A stretch of 14,984 nt of DNA from Sphingomonadales bacterium (lineage in GTDB: Bacteria > Pseudomonadota > Alphaproteobacteria > Sphingomonadales > Sphingomonadaceae), in contig JAGWUU010000042.1 of assembly GCA_028868335.1 (NCBI GenBank), positions 1 through 14,984 on the forward strand. The letters run 5' to 3'. Shown in pieces: positions 6,335 to 13,484 of this stretch. Position 1 is the first letter of the stretch, and every line of letters starts with the position of its first letter. The notes under the pieces were generated by a model. That model saw only the letters and a program-made list of their open reading frames with translations. It was not told the DNA's origin and did no database searches. Both the position numbers and the translations under genes were made by a program.

Positions 6335-7843
6335 TTAGCTACCGGCAGGCCGTTTTGCAAGCCGTGCAAGCAGGGTGTGCTTGTCGGCCTCGATAACCTT
6401 GGCGCGCAACGGCAGCTTGTCGGGGCGATCGTTGCCGATGTACCAGAACCAGTCGGCGTGCTTTGCCGGATCGTAGCTCAGCAGGTTGATGCTCGCGCCG
6501 GCGCGGTGATAGAGCCGGTGGTAGGGATCCCTGAAGAACTGCCCGCCCTCGTTGATCGTCAGCATGTGGACCATCGGCAGCGCGAAGTTGCAGTTGACCA
6601 GCGCATCGCGGCGGACCAGCGCATAGCCGCAGATGTGTTCTTGCGGGTTGTACTGCCACTGGCGGCGCTCGGTGATGACGATCGTGGCCAGCCTGGCTCC
6701 CATCGGCAGGCGGTCGATCGTCTTGAGCAGGTGCGCCGTCTCGCGCGAATCGCGCTCCCAGTTGTCGGTGGTCAGCGCCAGCCGTCCCAGGAACAGCGCG
6801 GGGGCCAACAGCAGCAGCCAGCGCGGCGCGCGCCAGGCCAGTGCCATGCAGCCGATCATCAGGCCGGTCGAAACCATTCGCGCGTCGACCAGGTCACCCG
6901 CAAAGATGTGCCGGGGCAGGGCGAATGAACTGAGCAGCAACAGCAGGGCGCTCCACCCCAGCCGCGGGTCGATCCGCCGCAGCCACGCCGACACGCCAAG
7001 CAGGCCAAGGATGAAAATCAGGCTGGCATAGTCGAACCACTCGACCGAATCGCGCATCGCCTGCTTCCAGATCGCCCATTTGTAGAGCGGCACCGATTCG
7101 CCGTAGCCATAGGAGGCGAGGCCCTTGGTCCCCGCGCCGAACAACAGCGCCAGCACCGGAAAAGCCAGCGGCCAGGGAGCAAGGAAAGCGCGCCAGCTCT
7201 TGTCGCGGTTCCACTCGTAGCCGAGCACCATCAGCCCCAGGGCGCCCCAGCCCGAGACGTGGCAGACCCAGACCAGGAAGCCCGCCGGAATCATCACCGC
7301 CGCACGCCAGCGCTTGCCCTCGAGCAATACCCATGCGGCGAAGGCGAACAGCGCCGCGGCAAGCGACAGCCCGAAATTGAGGAAGCCGAGCAGCAGCGCG
7401 GGCGACCAGATGAAGGCCATGGCCAGCATCGCGCCCACGCCGATCCTGCGGCGCAGCACCCATTCCACCGCCAGGATGCCAAGCCCGGTGATCAGCGGGA
7501 TCAGCCCGGCGATGATCCGCCCGGACGTTTCCAGCGGGAACCAATGCGTCAGCGGCTGGATCAGCAGATCGGCGCCAAGGTTGCCCATCCAGCGCCACTT
7601 GAAGCCATAGTACTGTTGCAGGAACGGCGAATGCTCGCGCGTCAGCATGACGTGGAAACGCGCGAGATGGGCCGGATAATCGACCATCTGCGGATAGGTC
7701 GCGACCAGCACCGGCAGGGTCGCGATCAGGGTCAGCAGCAGGCCAAGCGCCAGGCTTTCGCGCGGAGTCGGCTCAGCCTTGAGCCAGGCGACAGGAGTGG
7801 CGCGGCGTTTGGAAAACTGCTCGTAGGGCGGTTCGGCTGACAT
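6335..7843 (-). CDS. Polytopic membrane protein, GT-C glycosyltransferase-like
   Basis: Predicted inner-membrane protein of 502 residues that I do not recognise by name. About ten hydrophobic segments fall between residues 31 and 356, the first at 31-49, and a soluble, probably periplasmic domain of about 145 residues ends the protein. Right after the first membrane helix is VDYPAHLARF (54-63), an Asp in the first external loop as in GT-C fold lipid-phosphate-sugar transferases; this is suggestive only. The start is ATG at 7843; a TTG at 7867, 3 bp from the tRNA 3' end, is the only earlier option in frame. The gene begins 27 bp after tRNA-Trp and ends 139 bp before secE on the same strand. 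It therefore probably shares the tRNA transcript, yet it is not part of the conserved translation block. Confidence 0.75.
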   Translation of the reverse strand: MSAEPPYEQFSKRRATPVAWLKAEPTPRESLALGLLLTLIATLPVLVATYPQMVDYPAHLARFHVMLTREHSPFLQQYYGFKWRWMGNLGADLLIQPLTHWFPLETSGRIIAGLIPLITGLGILAVEWVLRRRIGVGAMLAMAFIWSPALLLGFLNFGLSLAAALFAFAAWVLLEGKRWRAAVMIPAGFLVWVCHVSGWGALGLMVLGYEWNRDKSWRAFLAPWPLAFPVLALLFGAGTKGLASYGYGESVPLYKWAIWKQAMRDSVEWFDYASLIFILGLLGVSAWLRRIDPRLGWSALLLLLSSFALPRHIFAGDLVDARMVSTGLMIGCMALAWRAPRWLLLLAPALFLGRLALTTDNWERDSRETAHLLKTIDRLPMGARLATIVITERRQWQYNPQEHICGYALVRRDALVNCNFALPMVHMLTINEGGQFFRDPYHRLYHRAGASINLLSYDPAKHADWFWYIGNDRPDKLPLRAKVIEADKHTLLARLAKRPAGS

Positions 7844-7870
7844 CGCGGCGAAGGGATTCCGGGACAAAGC

Positions 7871-7946
7871 TGGCAGGAGTGGCAGGATTCGAACCCGCGG
7901 CCCTCGGTTTTGGAGACCGATGCTCTACCAACTGAGCTACACTCCT
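7871..7946 (-). tRNA. tRNA-Trp (anticodon CCA)
   Basis: A full 76-nt cloverleaf can be read on the minus strand. The acceptor arm AGGAGTG pairs with CACTCCT and is followed by discriminator G and an encoded CCA (7871-7873). The D-arm is TAGCTCAGTTGGTAGAGCA. The anticodon stem TCGGT/ACCGA encloses the loop CTCCAAA with anticodon CCA at 7911-7913. The T-arm is CGGGTTCGAATCCTG. A tRNA-Trp upstream of secE-nusG is a common bacterial arrangement, although a membrane-protein gene lies between here. Confidence 0.97.
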
Positions 7947-7959
7947 GCAGGCGGGGGAG

Positions 7960-7988
7960 CCTCTAGACAGGTGCGCGCGCGAAGGCAA
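7960..7988 (-). promoter_or_regulatory. Candidate promoter of tRNA-Trp
   Basis: On the minus strand TTGCCT (7983-7988) lies 17 nt from TAGAGG (7960-7965), whose end is 13 nt before the mature tRNA 5' end. The -35 box is good and the -10 poor. The -35 overlaps a perfect hairpin, GAAGGC-AAG-GCCTTC (7981-7995), of unknown meaning. This is a weak call. Confidence 0.3.
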
Positions 7989-8145
7989 GGCCTTCCTCCC
8001 CGGCACAGGGAGGGGAACCATCGAAGGTGGTGGAGCGGTGCCGGATACGCGGCGATCTCCTTGCCGTCAGATCCGCTCGCACATGTCGCTCTCACCATTG
8101 CATGGCCTCTCCCCGTATCGGCGAGGATTTGCTATCTTTCGCTTC

Positions 8146-8940
8146 GTGCACGCCCCCGTCGCCCCGCCGCCGATCGATTCCGACCTGCTGCTCCGTGCCT
8201 ATCGCAGCGGGATTTTCCCCATGGCCGATGCGCGTGACGATCCCGACGTTTTCTGGGTCGAGCCGCGTCGCCGCGCGATCCTGCCGCTGGACGGCTTTCA
8301 TTGTTCGCGTTCGCTGGCAAAGGTGCTGCGCAAGGGCACGTTCACGGTAACCTGCAACCGCGCTTTCGCGGCGGTGATCGGCGCCTGCGCTGGTCCGCGT
8401 CGCGATGCAGGCGACACCTGGATCAGCGACCGGATCGAGGCGAGCTACGTGGCCCTGCACCACGAGGGCCACGCCCATTCGATCGAATGCTGGCGCGGAG
8501 GCGCGCTCGTCGGCGGATTGTACGGTGTGGGGTTCGATCACGCGTTTTGCGGCGAATCGATGTTCAGCCGGTTTCCCGATGCGTCAAAGGTCGCACTCGC
8601 CTGGCTGGTCGCGGCGTTGCGTCACGCCCGCGCCGCCCTGCTCGACTGCCAGTTCATGACGCCGCACCTTGCCACCATGGGAGCGGTAGAAATCGACGAA
8701 GCGGATTATCTTGAACGGCTGCGTATCGCTCAGTTGTCGATCGACGGCCCTGGCGCCGGGCTTTCAGGCTGGGCCGAGGGCTGCGGCGAAGGGGTCGAAT
8801 CTGGCTTGGGCGCCAACTTGGCCTTGCTCCCGCCAGAACCCTTGGCGTTACCCGAAGGCTTTGCCGCGTTGCTGGCGGCGGCAGGATCCGCCTCCTCACC
8901 CGGAAACTTCATCGCGCAGTCCTTCACCCAGACGTCATAG
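8146..8940 (+). CDS. aat: Leucyl/phenylalanyl-tRNA--protein transferase with C-terminal extension
   Basis: Aat transfers Leu or Phe from aminoacyl-tRNA to N-terminal Arg/Lys of proteins, marking them for ClpS-ClpAP degradation in the cytosol. From GTG at 8146 the protein has 264 residues. Visible family motifs are LLLRAYRSGIFPMA (14-27), FWVEPRRRAILPLDGFH (36-52), TWIS (91-94), GHAHSIECWRGGALVGGLYGV (108-128), CGESMFSR (135-142), ASKVALAWL (146-154) and LLDCQFMTPHLATMGAVEI (165-183). The start is uncertain: the GTG leaves a compact N-terminus just before PPIDSDLLL, while ATG 8083 or GTG 8038 would add sequence unlike the family. The fold should end near residue 192. The remaining 70 or so residues are low in complexity and lie antisense to the DUF2155 gene, a 211-bp tail-to-tail overlap, so the extension may be a lost stop codon. 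Confidence 0.93.
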   Translation: MHAPVAPPPIDSDLLLRAYRSGIFPMADARDDPDVFWVEPRRRAILPLDGFHCSRSLAKVLRKGTFTVTCNRAFAAVIGACAGPRRDAGDTWISDRIEASYVALHHEGHAHSIECWRGGALVGGLYGVGFDHAFCGESMFSRFPDASKVALAWLVAALRHARAALLDCQFMTPHLATMGAVEIDEADYLERLRIAQLSIDGPGAGLSGWAEGCGEGVESGLGANLALLPPEPLALPEGFAALLAAAGSASSPGNFIAQSFTQTS

Positions 8941-9389
8941 ACCGGGTGTTCGACCACGTTGAGGCTCGGGGAGTTCTTGAACAGCCAGCCCGAGAATACC
9001 TTGTGCCAGGCCAGCGGCTTGTCCGCGTCGGCGCGCTCCTCGACGAATACCTGGACGAATGCCCCGGTCTCCGGCGGATTTTCCCATGGCAGGGTGCGCT
9101 CGCAACTCGCCAGCTTGACCATCACGTTCCCCACCCGCCGAACCTCGCCGGGCTTGAGGACAATGTCCTGTTCAAGGTTGTTGCGCTTGTTGAGCAGGCC
9201 CAGCGTTGCGACGCGGTCCTTGACCGGCGTGCCGAACTCGCTTTCGATGACGGGTGCGCCCGATGCACCCGCCGCGCCGACGCCCTTGGGCACCTCGGTC
9301 GCCACGGCCTCGGCCGCGTCGTCCTGCGATTTCCCGCAAGCGGACAACGCAGGCAGCAACAGCAGCAAAAGGGCGGCAGCCCGCTTCAT
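8730..9389 (-). CDS. DUF2155 lipoprotein
   Basis: Exported protein of 219 residues of the alphaproteobacterial DUF2155 family, function unknown. The signal MKRAAALLLLLLPALSAC ends in a lipobox LSAC with Cys18. The conserved domain spans about 58-158: ATLGLLNKRNNLEQDIVLKPGE, an ASCERTLPWENPPETGAFVQV stretch, then VFSGWLFKNSPSLNVVEHPVY and DVWVKDC. After residue 160 comes a Pro/Ser/Ala/Lys-rich tail of about 60 residues, probably disordered. The last 70 codons overlap the aat frame on the other strand. It starts 4 bp after the NDUFA12 stop. NDUFA12, DUF2155 and aat are neighbours in many alphaproteobacteria, which hints at a link to cell-envelope or complex I function, unproven. Confidence 0.9.
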   Translation of the reverse strand: MKRAAALLLLLLPALSACGKSQDDAAEAVATEVPKGVGAAGASGAPVIESEFGTPVKDRVATLGLLNKRNNLEQDIVLKPGEVRRVGNVMVKLASCERTLPWENPPETGAFVQVFVEERADADKPLAWHKVFSGWLFKNSPSLNVVEHPVYDVWVKDCAMKFPGEEADPAAASNAAKPSGNAKGSGGSKAKLAPKPDSTPSPQPSAQPESPAPGPSIDN

Positions 9390-9393
9390 GCTT

Positions 9394-9849
9394 CTAGGCG
9401 TCCGGCGAAGCCGCTAGATTGTCGCTCTCGGGCGACCATGCTTCATAGTCACCCACAGCGGCGGCGCGCTTTCCGCCCCGCTCCAGCGCGCCTGCCGGAC
9501 GATAGGCCTTGACCGTGCCGGTCGCGTTGGGAGTGTAGCCCGCTTCCCAGATGCGCGGCGGCGGCAAGTTCGATTCGGGTAGCGCCCCTTCGCGTCCCTC
9601 GGGAATCGCGCCGTGCAGCCAGCCGTGCCATTCGGCGGGCACGTTGGAGGCGTCGTTTGCCCCGGCATAGATCACCCAGCGGCGCTGCCTACCGGCAAAG
9701 GGATGACCCTTGGGATAGGGCTTCTTGCCGACGTGATAGGTGTTGCCGAACACGTCGCTGCCGACCTGTTCGCCGGTCAGCGCCGAGTTGAACGCGGTGC
9801 CCACGGTGGCGCCGTTCCACCAGGTGAAGATCTTGCCAAGGATTCCCAT
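9394..9849 (-). CDS. NADH:ubiquinone oxidoreductase subunit NDUFA12 family
   Basis: Accessory subunit of respiratory complex I (B17.2/NDUFA12), found in alphaproteobacteria and mitochondria; it sits on the peripheral arm near the membrane. The protein has 151 residues. Family features are IFTWWNGATVGT near the N-terminus, GEQVGSDVFGNTYH (26-39), RRWVIYAGANDASNVPAEWHGWLH (56-79) and PNATGTVKAYRPAGALERGG toward the end. ATG at 9849 is the only sensible start. It precedes the DUF2155 gene by 4 bp and follows the GST gene by 52 bp on the same strand. Confidence 0.95.
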   Translation of the reverse strand: MGILGKIFTWWNGATVGTAFNSALTGEQVGSDVFGNTYHVGKKPYPKGHPFAGRQRRWVIYAGANDASNVPAEWHGWLHGAIPEGREGALPESNLPPPRIWEAGYTPNATGTVKAYRPAGALERGGKRAAAVGDYEAWSPESDNLAASPDA

Positions 9850-9901
9850 GCGCCAAGCGCCTAGCGGAACTAGGGGGCGGTGGGCAAGCGGTTAGGTGGC
9901 G

Positions 9902-10555
9902 CTACGCCCCTTGAGGCCGCGTGTTGACTGCAAGCTGCGCGGCAAAGGCGCGCTTGTACGCGGGCCGCGCCTCGCCCCGGGCAACGTATGCGGCAAGGCT
10001 GGGCCAGTCATCCAGCAGGCCCGAGGAGCCCAGGCGCAGCAATACCGAAACCATCATCAGATCACCCGCGCTGAAACTGCCGTCCAGCCACTCGGCATCG
10101 CCGAGGTGTGCAGCAAGCTGATCGAGCCGAGGGCGCAGCCGTTCGATGACCAGCGGCACCCGCTGGCCCGCCCACGGCCGGTCGCCCTCGAAGATCTTCG
10201 CGGTGGTCAGATCAAGGATCGGCGGCTCGATCGTATTGAGCGCCGCGAACATCCACATCACCGCCCGCGACCGCCCCGCCGGATCGGCGGGGAGCAGTGT
10301 GCCGAAGCGCTCGGCAATCCGTAGCACGATCGCCCCGCTTTCGAACAGCGCCACCTCGCCGTCGTCGTAAGTCGGGATCTGCCCGAAGGGGTTGCGGGCG
10401 AGATGCTCCGCCTGCTTCAGCGCCTCAAAATCGACCAGGCGAACCGCGTAAGGCTGCCCCACCTCCTCCAGCGCCCACCGCACCCGCGTATCACGGGCAA
10501 GACCCCTGCCTCCATCGGGCGAACGGTCGAAGGCGGTGATGGTGATGGGTATCAC
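9902..10555 (-). CDS. Glutathione S-transferase family protein
   Basis: Cytosolic GST-fold protein of 217 residues. The thioredoxin-like N-terminal domain holds NPFGQIPTYDDGEVALFESGAI, with the cis-proline at Pro61 and the glutathione gamma-glutamyl-binding ESGAI at 72-76. An all-helical C-terminal domain follows, with DLMMVSVLLRL as the conserved N-capping region. Near the N-terminus, RSPDGGRGLARDTRVRWALEE replaces the usual CPxC/SP site, so the catalytic residue is probably Ser12 or none. The start is GTG at 10555, whose last two bases overlap the TGA of the DUF192 gene (GTGA), a sign of coupled translation. The substrate is unknown. Confidence 0.9.
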   Translation of the reverse strand: MIPITITAFDRSPDGGRGLARDTRVRWALEEVGQPYAVRLVDFEALKQAEHLARNPFGQIPTYDDGEVALFESGAIVLRIAERFGTLLPADPAGRSRAVMWMFAALNTIEPPILDLTTAKIFEGDRPWAGQRVPLVIERLRPRLDQLAAHLGDAEWLDGSFSAGDLMMVSVLLRLGSSGLLDDWPSLAAYVARGEARPAYKRAFAAQLAVNTRPQGA

Positions 10556-11034
10556 CAGCCAACCACATCTCCCGGCCCGATCCCCAGTTCCTTCGCCCGG
10601 CCGCCGTTCAGTTCCAGCACGCCCTTGACCACCCCCGCACTGGGCAGCGGGGTTTCGTCATAGGGAACGGCGTTGGCGGCGATGTTGAGGATCTTTCCGT
10701 CCACGCCGACGAAAATGATATCCAGCGGGATCACCGTGTTCCTCATCCAGAAGGACGCGGTGCGCGGCGGGTCCGTGGGAAAGATCATGCCCTCGTCGGC
10801 GCCCATCTGCGTGCGGAACATCAGGCCCATCATCTGTTGCTGCCCGGTGCTGGCGACTTCAACCCGGAACGTGTGCACCTTGCTCGCATGGGAGATGGTG
10901 AGCGGCACTACCGGCAGGCCAGAAACCGGATGGACCGCTGGCGCGGGCTGCGTCGATTGAGGCGCGGCGTCACCCGATCCCGGCGAGCAGGCGCCGAGCA
11001 GCAGTGCCAGGACGGAAGGGGCAATCCAGCGCAT
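10552..11034 (-). CDS. DUF192 family lipoprotein
   Basis: Exported protein of 160 residues of the DUF192 family, function unknown. The signal MRWIAPSVLALLLGAC has lipobox LGAC with Cys16. The DUF192 core follows: VEVASTGQQQMMGLMFR (58-74), then GMIFPTD and FWMRNTVIPLDIIFVG (95-110), and a closing VLELNGGRAKELGIGPGDVV. ATG 11034 shares its A with the TGA of recX (TGATG) and has GAGG 7 nt upstream, so it was preferred over ATG 11061 inside recX. The order recX-DUF192-GST is locked by overlapping stop and start codons. Confidence 0.92.
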   Translation of the reverse strand: MRWIAPSVLALLLGACSPGSGDAAPQSTQPAPAVHPVSGLPVVPLTISHASKVHTFRVEVASTGQQQMMGLMFRTQMGADEGMIFPTDPPRTASFWMRNTVIPLDIIFVGVDGKILNIAANAVPYDETPLPSAGVVKGVLELNGGRAKELGIGPGDVVGW

Positions 11035-11579
11035 CAGGTATCCTCGTTTGCTTCGGCCCATTCTTCGGCCACTTCGATGGTCGCCGCATCCACCAGAAAT
11101 CGTGCGCTGTCCAGCGGATGTCCGGCGCGAAGCAGCGCGGCGACCTGCTTCTCACGCAAGGCGCGGTCAATCATCGCCGCTCCAAACGGACCAAACCGAC
11201 GCTTGCGCGCCAAGGCAAGCGCTGCCTGCCGCTGTGCCGCAGCTCCGGCACGAACCTCCTCGCGCACCGTCTCGGCGATCCCCGCCGCTCCCAGCGCCTG
11301 TTCGATCCGCCGCGCACCATACCCGCGACGCAACAAGCTGCCGCTCTTCGCCTTCGCGAAGGCGGCATCATCGACATAGCCTGCCGCGACGAACCGCGCG
11401 ACCGTGGCAGCGACCGGTGGCTCGCCCTCTCCCGCCCAGCCCCGCTCACGCAGCTTGCGGCGAAGGTAGAGGTCGAGTTTCGCGGCGCTGGTGGCGAAGC
11501 GCGCGACATAGGCCAGCGCCATTTCCTCCAGCCTTGCCGGGTCGATCGGTCGGGGATTACGGCGGGTGGTGGGACGCAT
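11034..11579 (-). CDS. recX: RecX family regulatory protein
   Basis: RecX binds RecA filaments and inhibits recombination and strand exchange. The protein has 181 residues, mostly helical, rich in Arg and Ala. It shows tandem three-helix repeats with AAKLDLYLRRKLRERGW, followed by FVAAGYVDDAAFAKAKSGSLLRRGYGARRIEQALGAAGI, the segment most typical of the family. ATG 11579 was chosen with AGG 4 nt upstream; TTG 11609 would extend it by 10 residues. It is not next to recA here; it leads a three-gene overlapping set with DUF192 and GST and is divergent from the fatty-acyl-AMP ligase. Confidence 0.88.
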   Translation of the reverse strand: MRPTTRRNPRPIDPARLEEMALAYVARFATSAAKLDLYLRRKLRERGWAGEGEPPVAATVARFVAAGYVDDAAFAKAKSGSLLRRGYGARRIEQALGAAGIAETVREEVRAGAAAQRQAALALARKRRFGPFGAAMIDRALREKQVAALLRAGHPLDSARFLVDAATIEVAEEWAEANEDT

Positions 11580-11716
11580 TGGCCTTATTCGTGCCACACT
11601 ATGCGGCAAATGGGGAGGCCCTGTAGCGGGCCTGCGAGGGTCCGCGCGTGTTCATAAATACCGGGAGTGACGCCAACAATAGGTGCATCCCACTGGTTAA
11701 CAACGGGTTTTCGCGC
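11580..11716. promoter_or_regulatory. Divergent intergenic region recX / fatty-acyl-AMP ligase
   Basis: 137 bp between oppositely transcribed genes, with an A/T-richer patch at 11650-11706 that stands out in this GC-rich sequence. It contains a perfect inverted repeat AGGCCC-N6-GGGCCT (11616-11633), a candidate operator or small hairpin, and the AT-rich TTCATAAATA (11651-11660). Promoters for both genes are expected here, but no pair of -35 and -10 boxes is good enough to name. Confidence 0.4.
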
Positions 11717-13477
11717 ATGAACGACACCACCACGCTGGTGACGAACGCATCGCAGGCACTGGTTCCGACGCCGAACGAGGACGCGCTGCCGCGTCGTCTT
11801 TCCACATTCGCCACATTTGGCGATGCGCTGGACTATGCCGCCACGGGCAACCGCGGCATGAATTTTCACGATCCGCGCGGCAACCTCGCGCAGGTCTATC
11901 CTTTCCGCGAACTGCGCGAGGATTCGCTCGCCATGGCGCGCCGGCTGATCGCGCACGGCATCGCCAAGGGCGATCGCGTGGCGCTGGTCGCCGAAACCGG
12001 CCCCGAATTCGCCGCGCTGTTCTGTGGCACGATCTATGCCGGGGCCTGGCCCGTACCGCTGCCGCTGCCGACCAGCTTCGGTGGCAAGGAAAGCTATATC
12101 GACCAGCTTGCGGTCCAGCTTCGGTCAAGCGATCCGGTGGCGCTGTTCTACCCCGGTGAAATCGCCGAAATGGCTGCTGCTGCCGCCGCCCGGCAAGGCT
12201 GCCAGGGCATTGCGTGGCAGGACTTTGCCGCGAAGCCCGCGCCTGACGTAGATCTGCCCACGGCCAGCCCGGATGACATCTGCTATCTCCAGTATTCCAG
12301 CGGATCGACCCGGTTTCCGCATGGCGTCGCCGTGACCCATGCCTCGCTGCTCAACAATCTGGCCGGTCATGGCGAGGGGATGAAGCTGATTGCAAGCGAT
12401 CGCTGCGTTTCATGGCTGCCGTGGTATCACGACATGGGCCTTGTCGGCTGCTTCCTGTCGCCGATCGCCAACCAGGTTTCGGCGGACTACCTCAAGACCG
12501 AGGACTTTGCGCGGCGGCCGCTGGCGTGGCTCGACATGGTCAGCCGCAACTCCGGCACCACGCTCTCCTATTCGCCGACCTTCGGCTATGACATCTGCGC
12601 CCGGCGCATTTCCAGCCAGAGCCACGTTTCGGAACGGTTCGACCTGTCGCGCTGGCGGATCGCGGGCAACGGCGCCGACATGATCCGCCCCGACGTGATG
12701 CAGGGCTTCGTCAACGCCTTCGCCGGTGCCGGGTTCAAGGCCAGCGCCTTCCTGCCGTCCTATGGCCTCGCCGAAGCGACCCTGTCGGTCACGATCATGC
12801 CGCCGGGCGAAGGCATCCGCGTCGAGCTGGTCGAGGAAGAGCGCCTGTCGGGCACCCCGCGCGACCTGTCGCGTCCGGCCCGCTACCGCGCGATCGTCAA
12901 CTGCGGCAAGCCGGTCAAGGACATGGTGCTGGAAATCCGCGGCGAAGGTGGCCGCGCCCTGCCCGATCACCACATCGGCAAGGTGTGGTGCAAGGGCCCC
13001 TCGGTCATGCACTCGTACTTCCGCGATCCCGAATCGACCGATGACTGTCTGGTCGATGGCTGGCTCGACACTGGCGATATGGGCTACACCGTGGACGGCT
13101 ACCTGTTCATCGTCGGCCGCGCCAAGGACATGATCATCATCAACGGCAAGAACCACTGGCCGCAAGACATCGAATGGGCGGTGGAGCAGCTTCCGGGCTT
13201 CCACCAGGGCGACATCGCCGCCTTCTCCGTCGAGACGGAAGGCGGCGAGGAAGTGCCCGCGGTGCTGGTCCATTGCCGCGTTTCGGACCCGGTCGAGCGG
13301 ATCAAGCTGCACGATCAGATCCGCGACAAGGTGCGCTCGATCACCGGCATGAACTGCGTAGTAGAACTCGTTCCGCCGCGCACCCTGCCGCGCACCAGTT
13401 CAGGCAAGCTCAGCCGAGCCAAGGCCAAGAAGCTCTACCTTTCGGGCGAGATCGAGCCGTTCAAGCTCGCGGCCTGA
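11717..13477 (+). CDS. Fatty-acyl-AMP ligase (FAAL, FadD32-like)
   Basis: Adenylating enzyme of 586 residues that activates a fatty acid as acyl-AMP with ATP, usually handing it to an acyl carrier protein or PKS instead of CoA. It shows the FAAL form of the ATP loop, LQYSSGSTRFPHGVAVTH (191-208), where Arg follows SGST as in FadD32-type proteins. Further motifs are SWLPWYHDMGLVG (232-244), FLPSYGLAEATL (345-356), GWLDTGDMGY (448-457), the hinge and A8 region GRAKDMIIINGKNHWPQD (467-484), and the C-terminal Lys in RTSSGKLSR (Lys564). The start is ATG 11717, without a strong Shine-Dalgarno; GTG 11648 would add 23 residues. No PKS, NRPS or carrier protein is adjacent. In sphingolipid-making alphaproteobacteria a similar acyl-ACP synthetase feeds serine palmitoyltransferase; that role is a guess. 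Confidence 0.92.
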   Translation: MNDTTTLVTNASQALVPTPNEDALPRRLSTFATFGDALDYAATGNRGMNFHDPRGNLAQVYPFRELREDSLAMARRLIAHGIAKGDRVALVAETGPEFAALFCGTIYAGAWPVPLPLPTSFGGKESYIDQLAVQLRSSDPVALFYPGEIAEMAAAAAARQGCQGIAWQDFAAKPAPDVDLPTASPDDICYLQYSSGSTRFPHGVAVTHASLLNNLAGHGEGMKLIASDRCVSWLPWYHDMGLVGCFLSPIANQVSADYLKTEDFARRPLAWLDMVSRNSGTTLSYSPTFGYDICARRISSQSHVSERFDLSRWRIAGNGADMIRPDVMQGFVNAFAGAGFKASAFLPSYGLAEATLSVTIMPPGEGIRVELVEEERLSGTPRDLSRPARYRAIVNCGKPVKDMVLEIRGEGGRALPDHHIGKVWCKGPSVMHSYFRDPESTDDCLVDGWLDTGDMGYTVDGYLFIVGRAKDMIIINGKNHWPQDIEWAVEQLPGFHQGDIAAFSVETEGGEEVPAVLVHCRVSDPVERIKLHDQIRDKVRSITGMNCVVELVPPRTLPRTSSGKLSRAKAKKLYLSGEIEPFKLAA

Positions 13478-13484
13478 TCGCCGT

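Noticed and set aside
7865..7867. TTG start for the membrane protein, 3 bp from the tRNA 3' end
   Set aside because: The ATG at 7843 is a better initiation codon and leaves room for a leader; no Shine-Dalgarno supports the TTG.
12410..13312. 300-aa minus-strand frame opposite the fatty-acyl-AMP ligase
   Set aside because: Antisense shadow with Asp/His/Arg-rich composition; the plus-strand protein has all the motifs.
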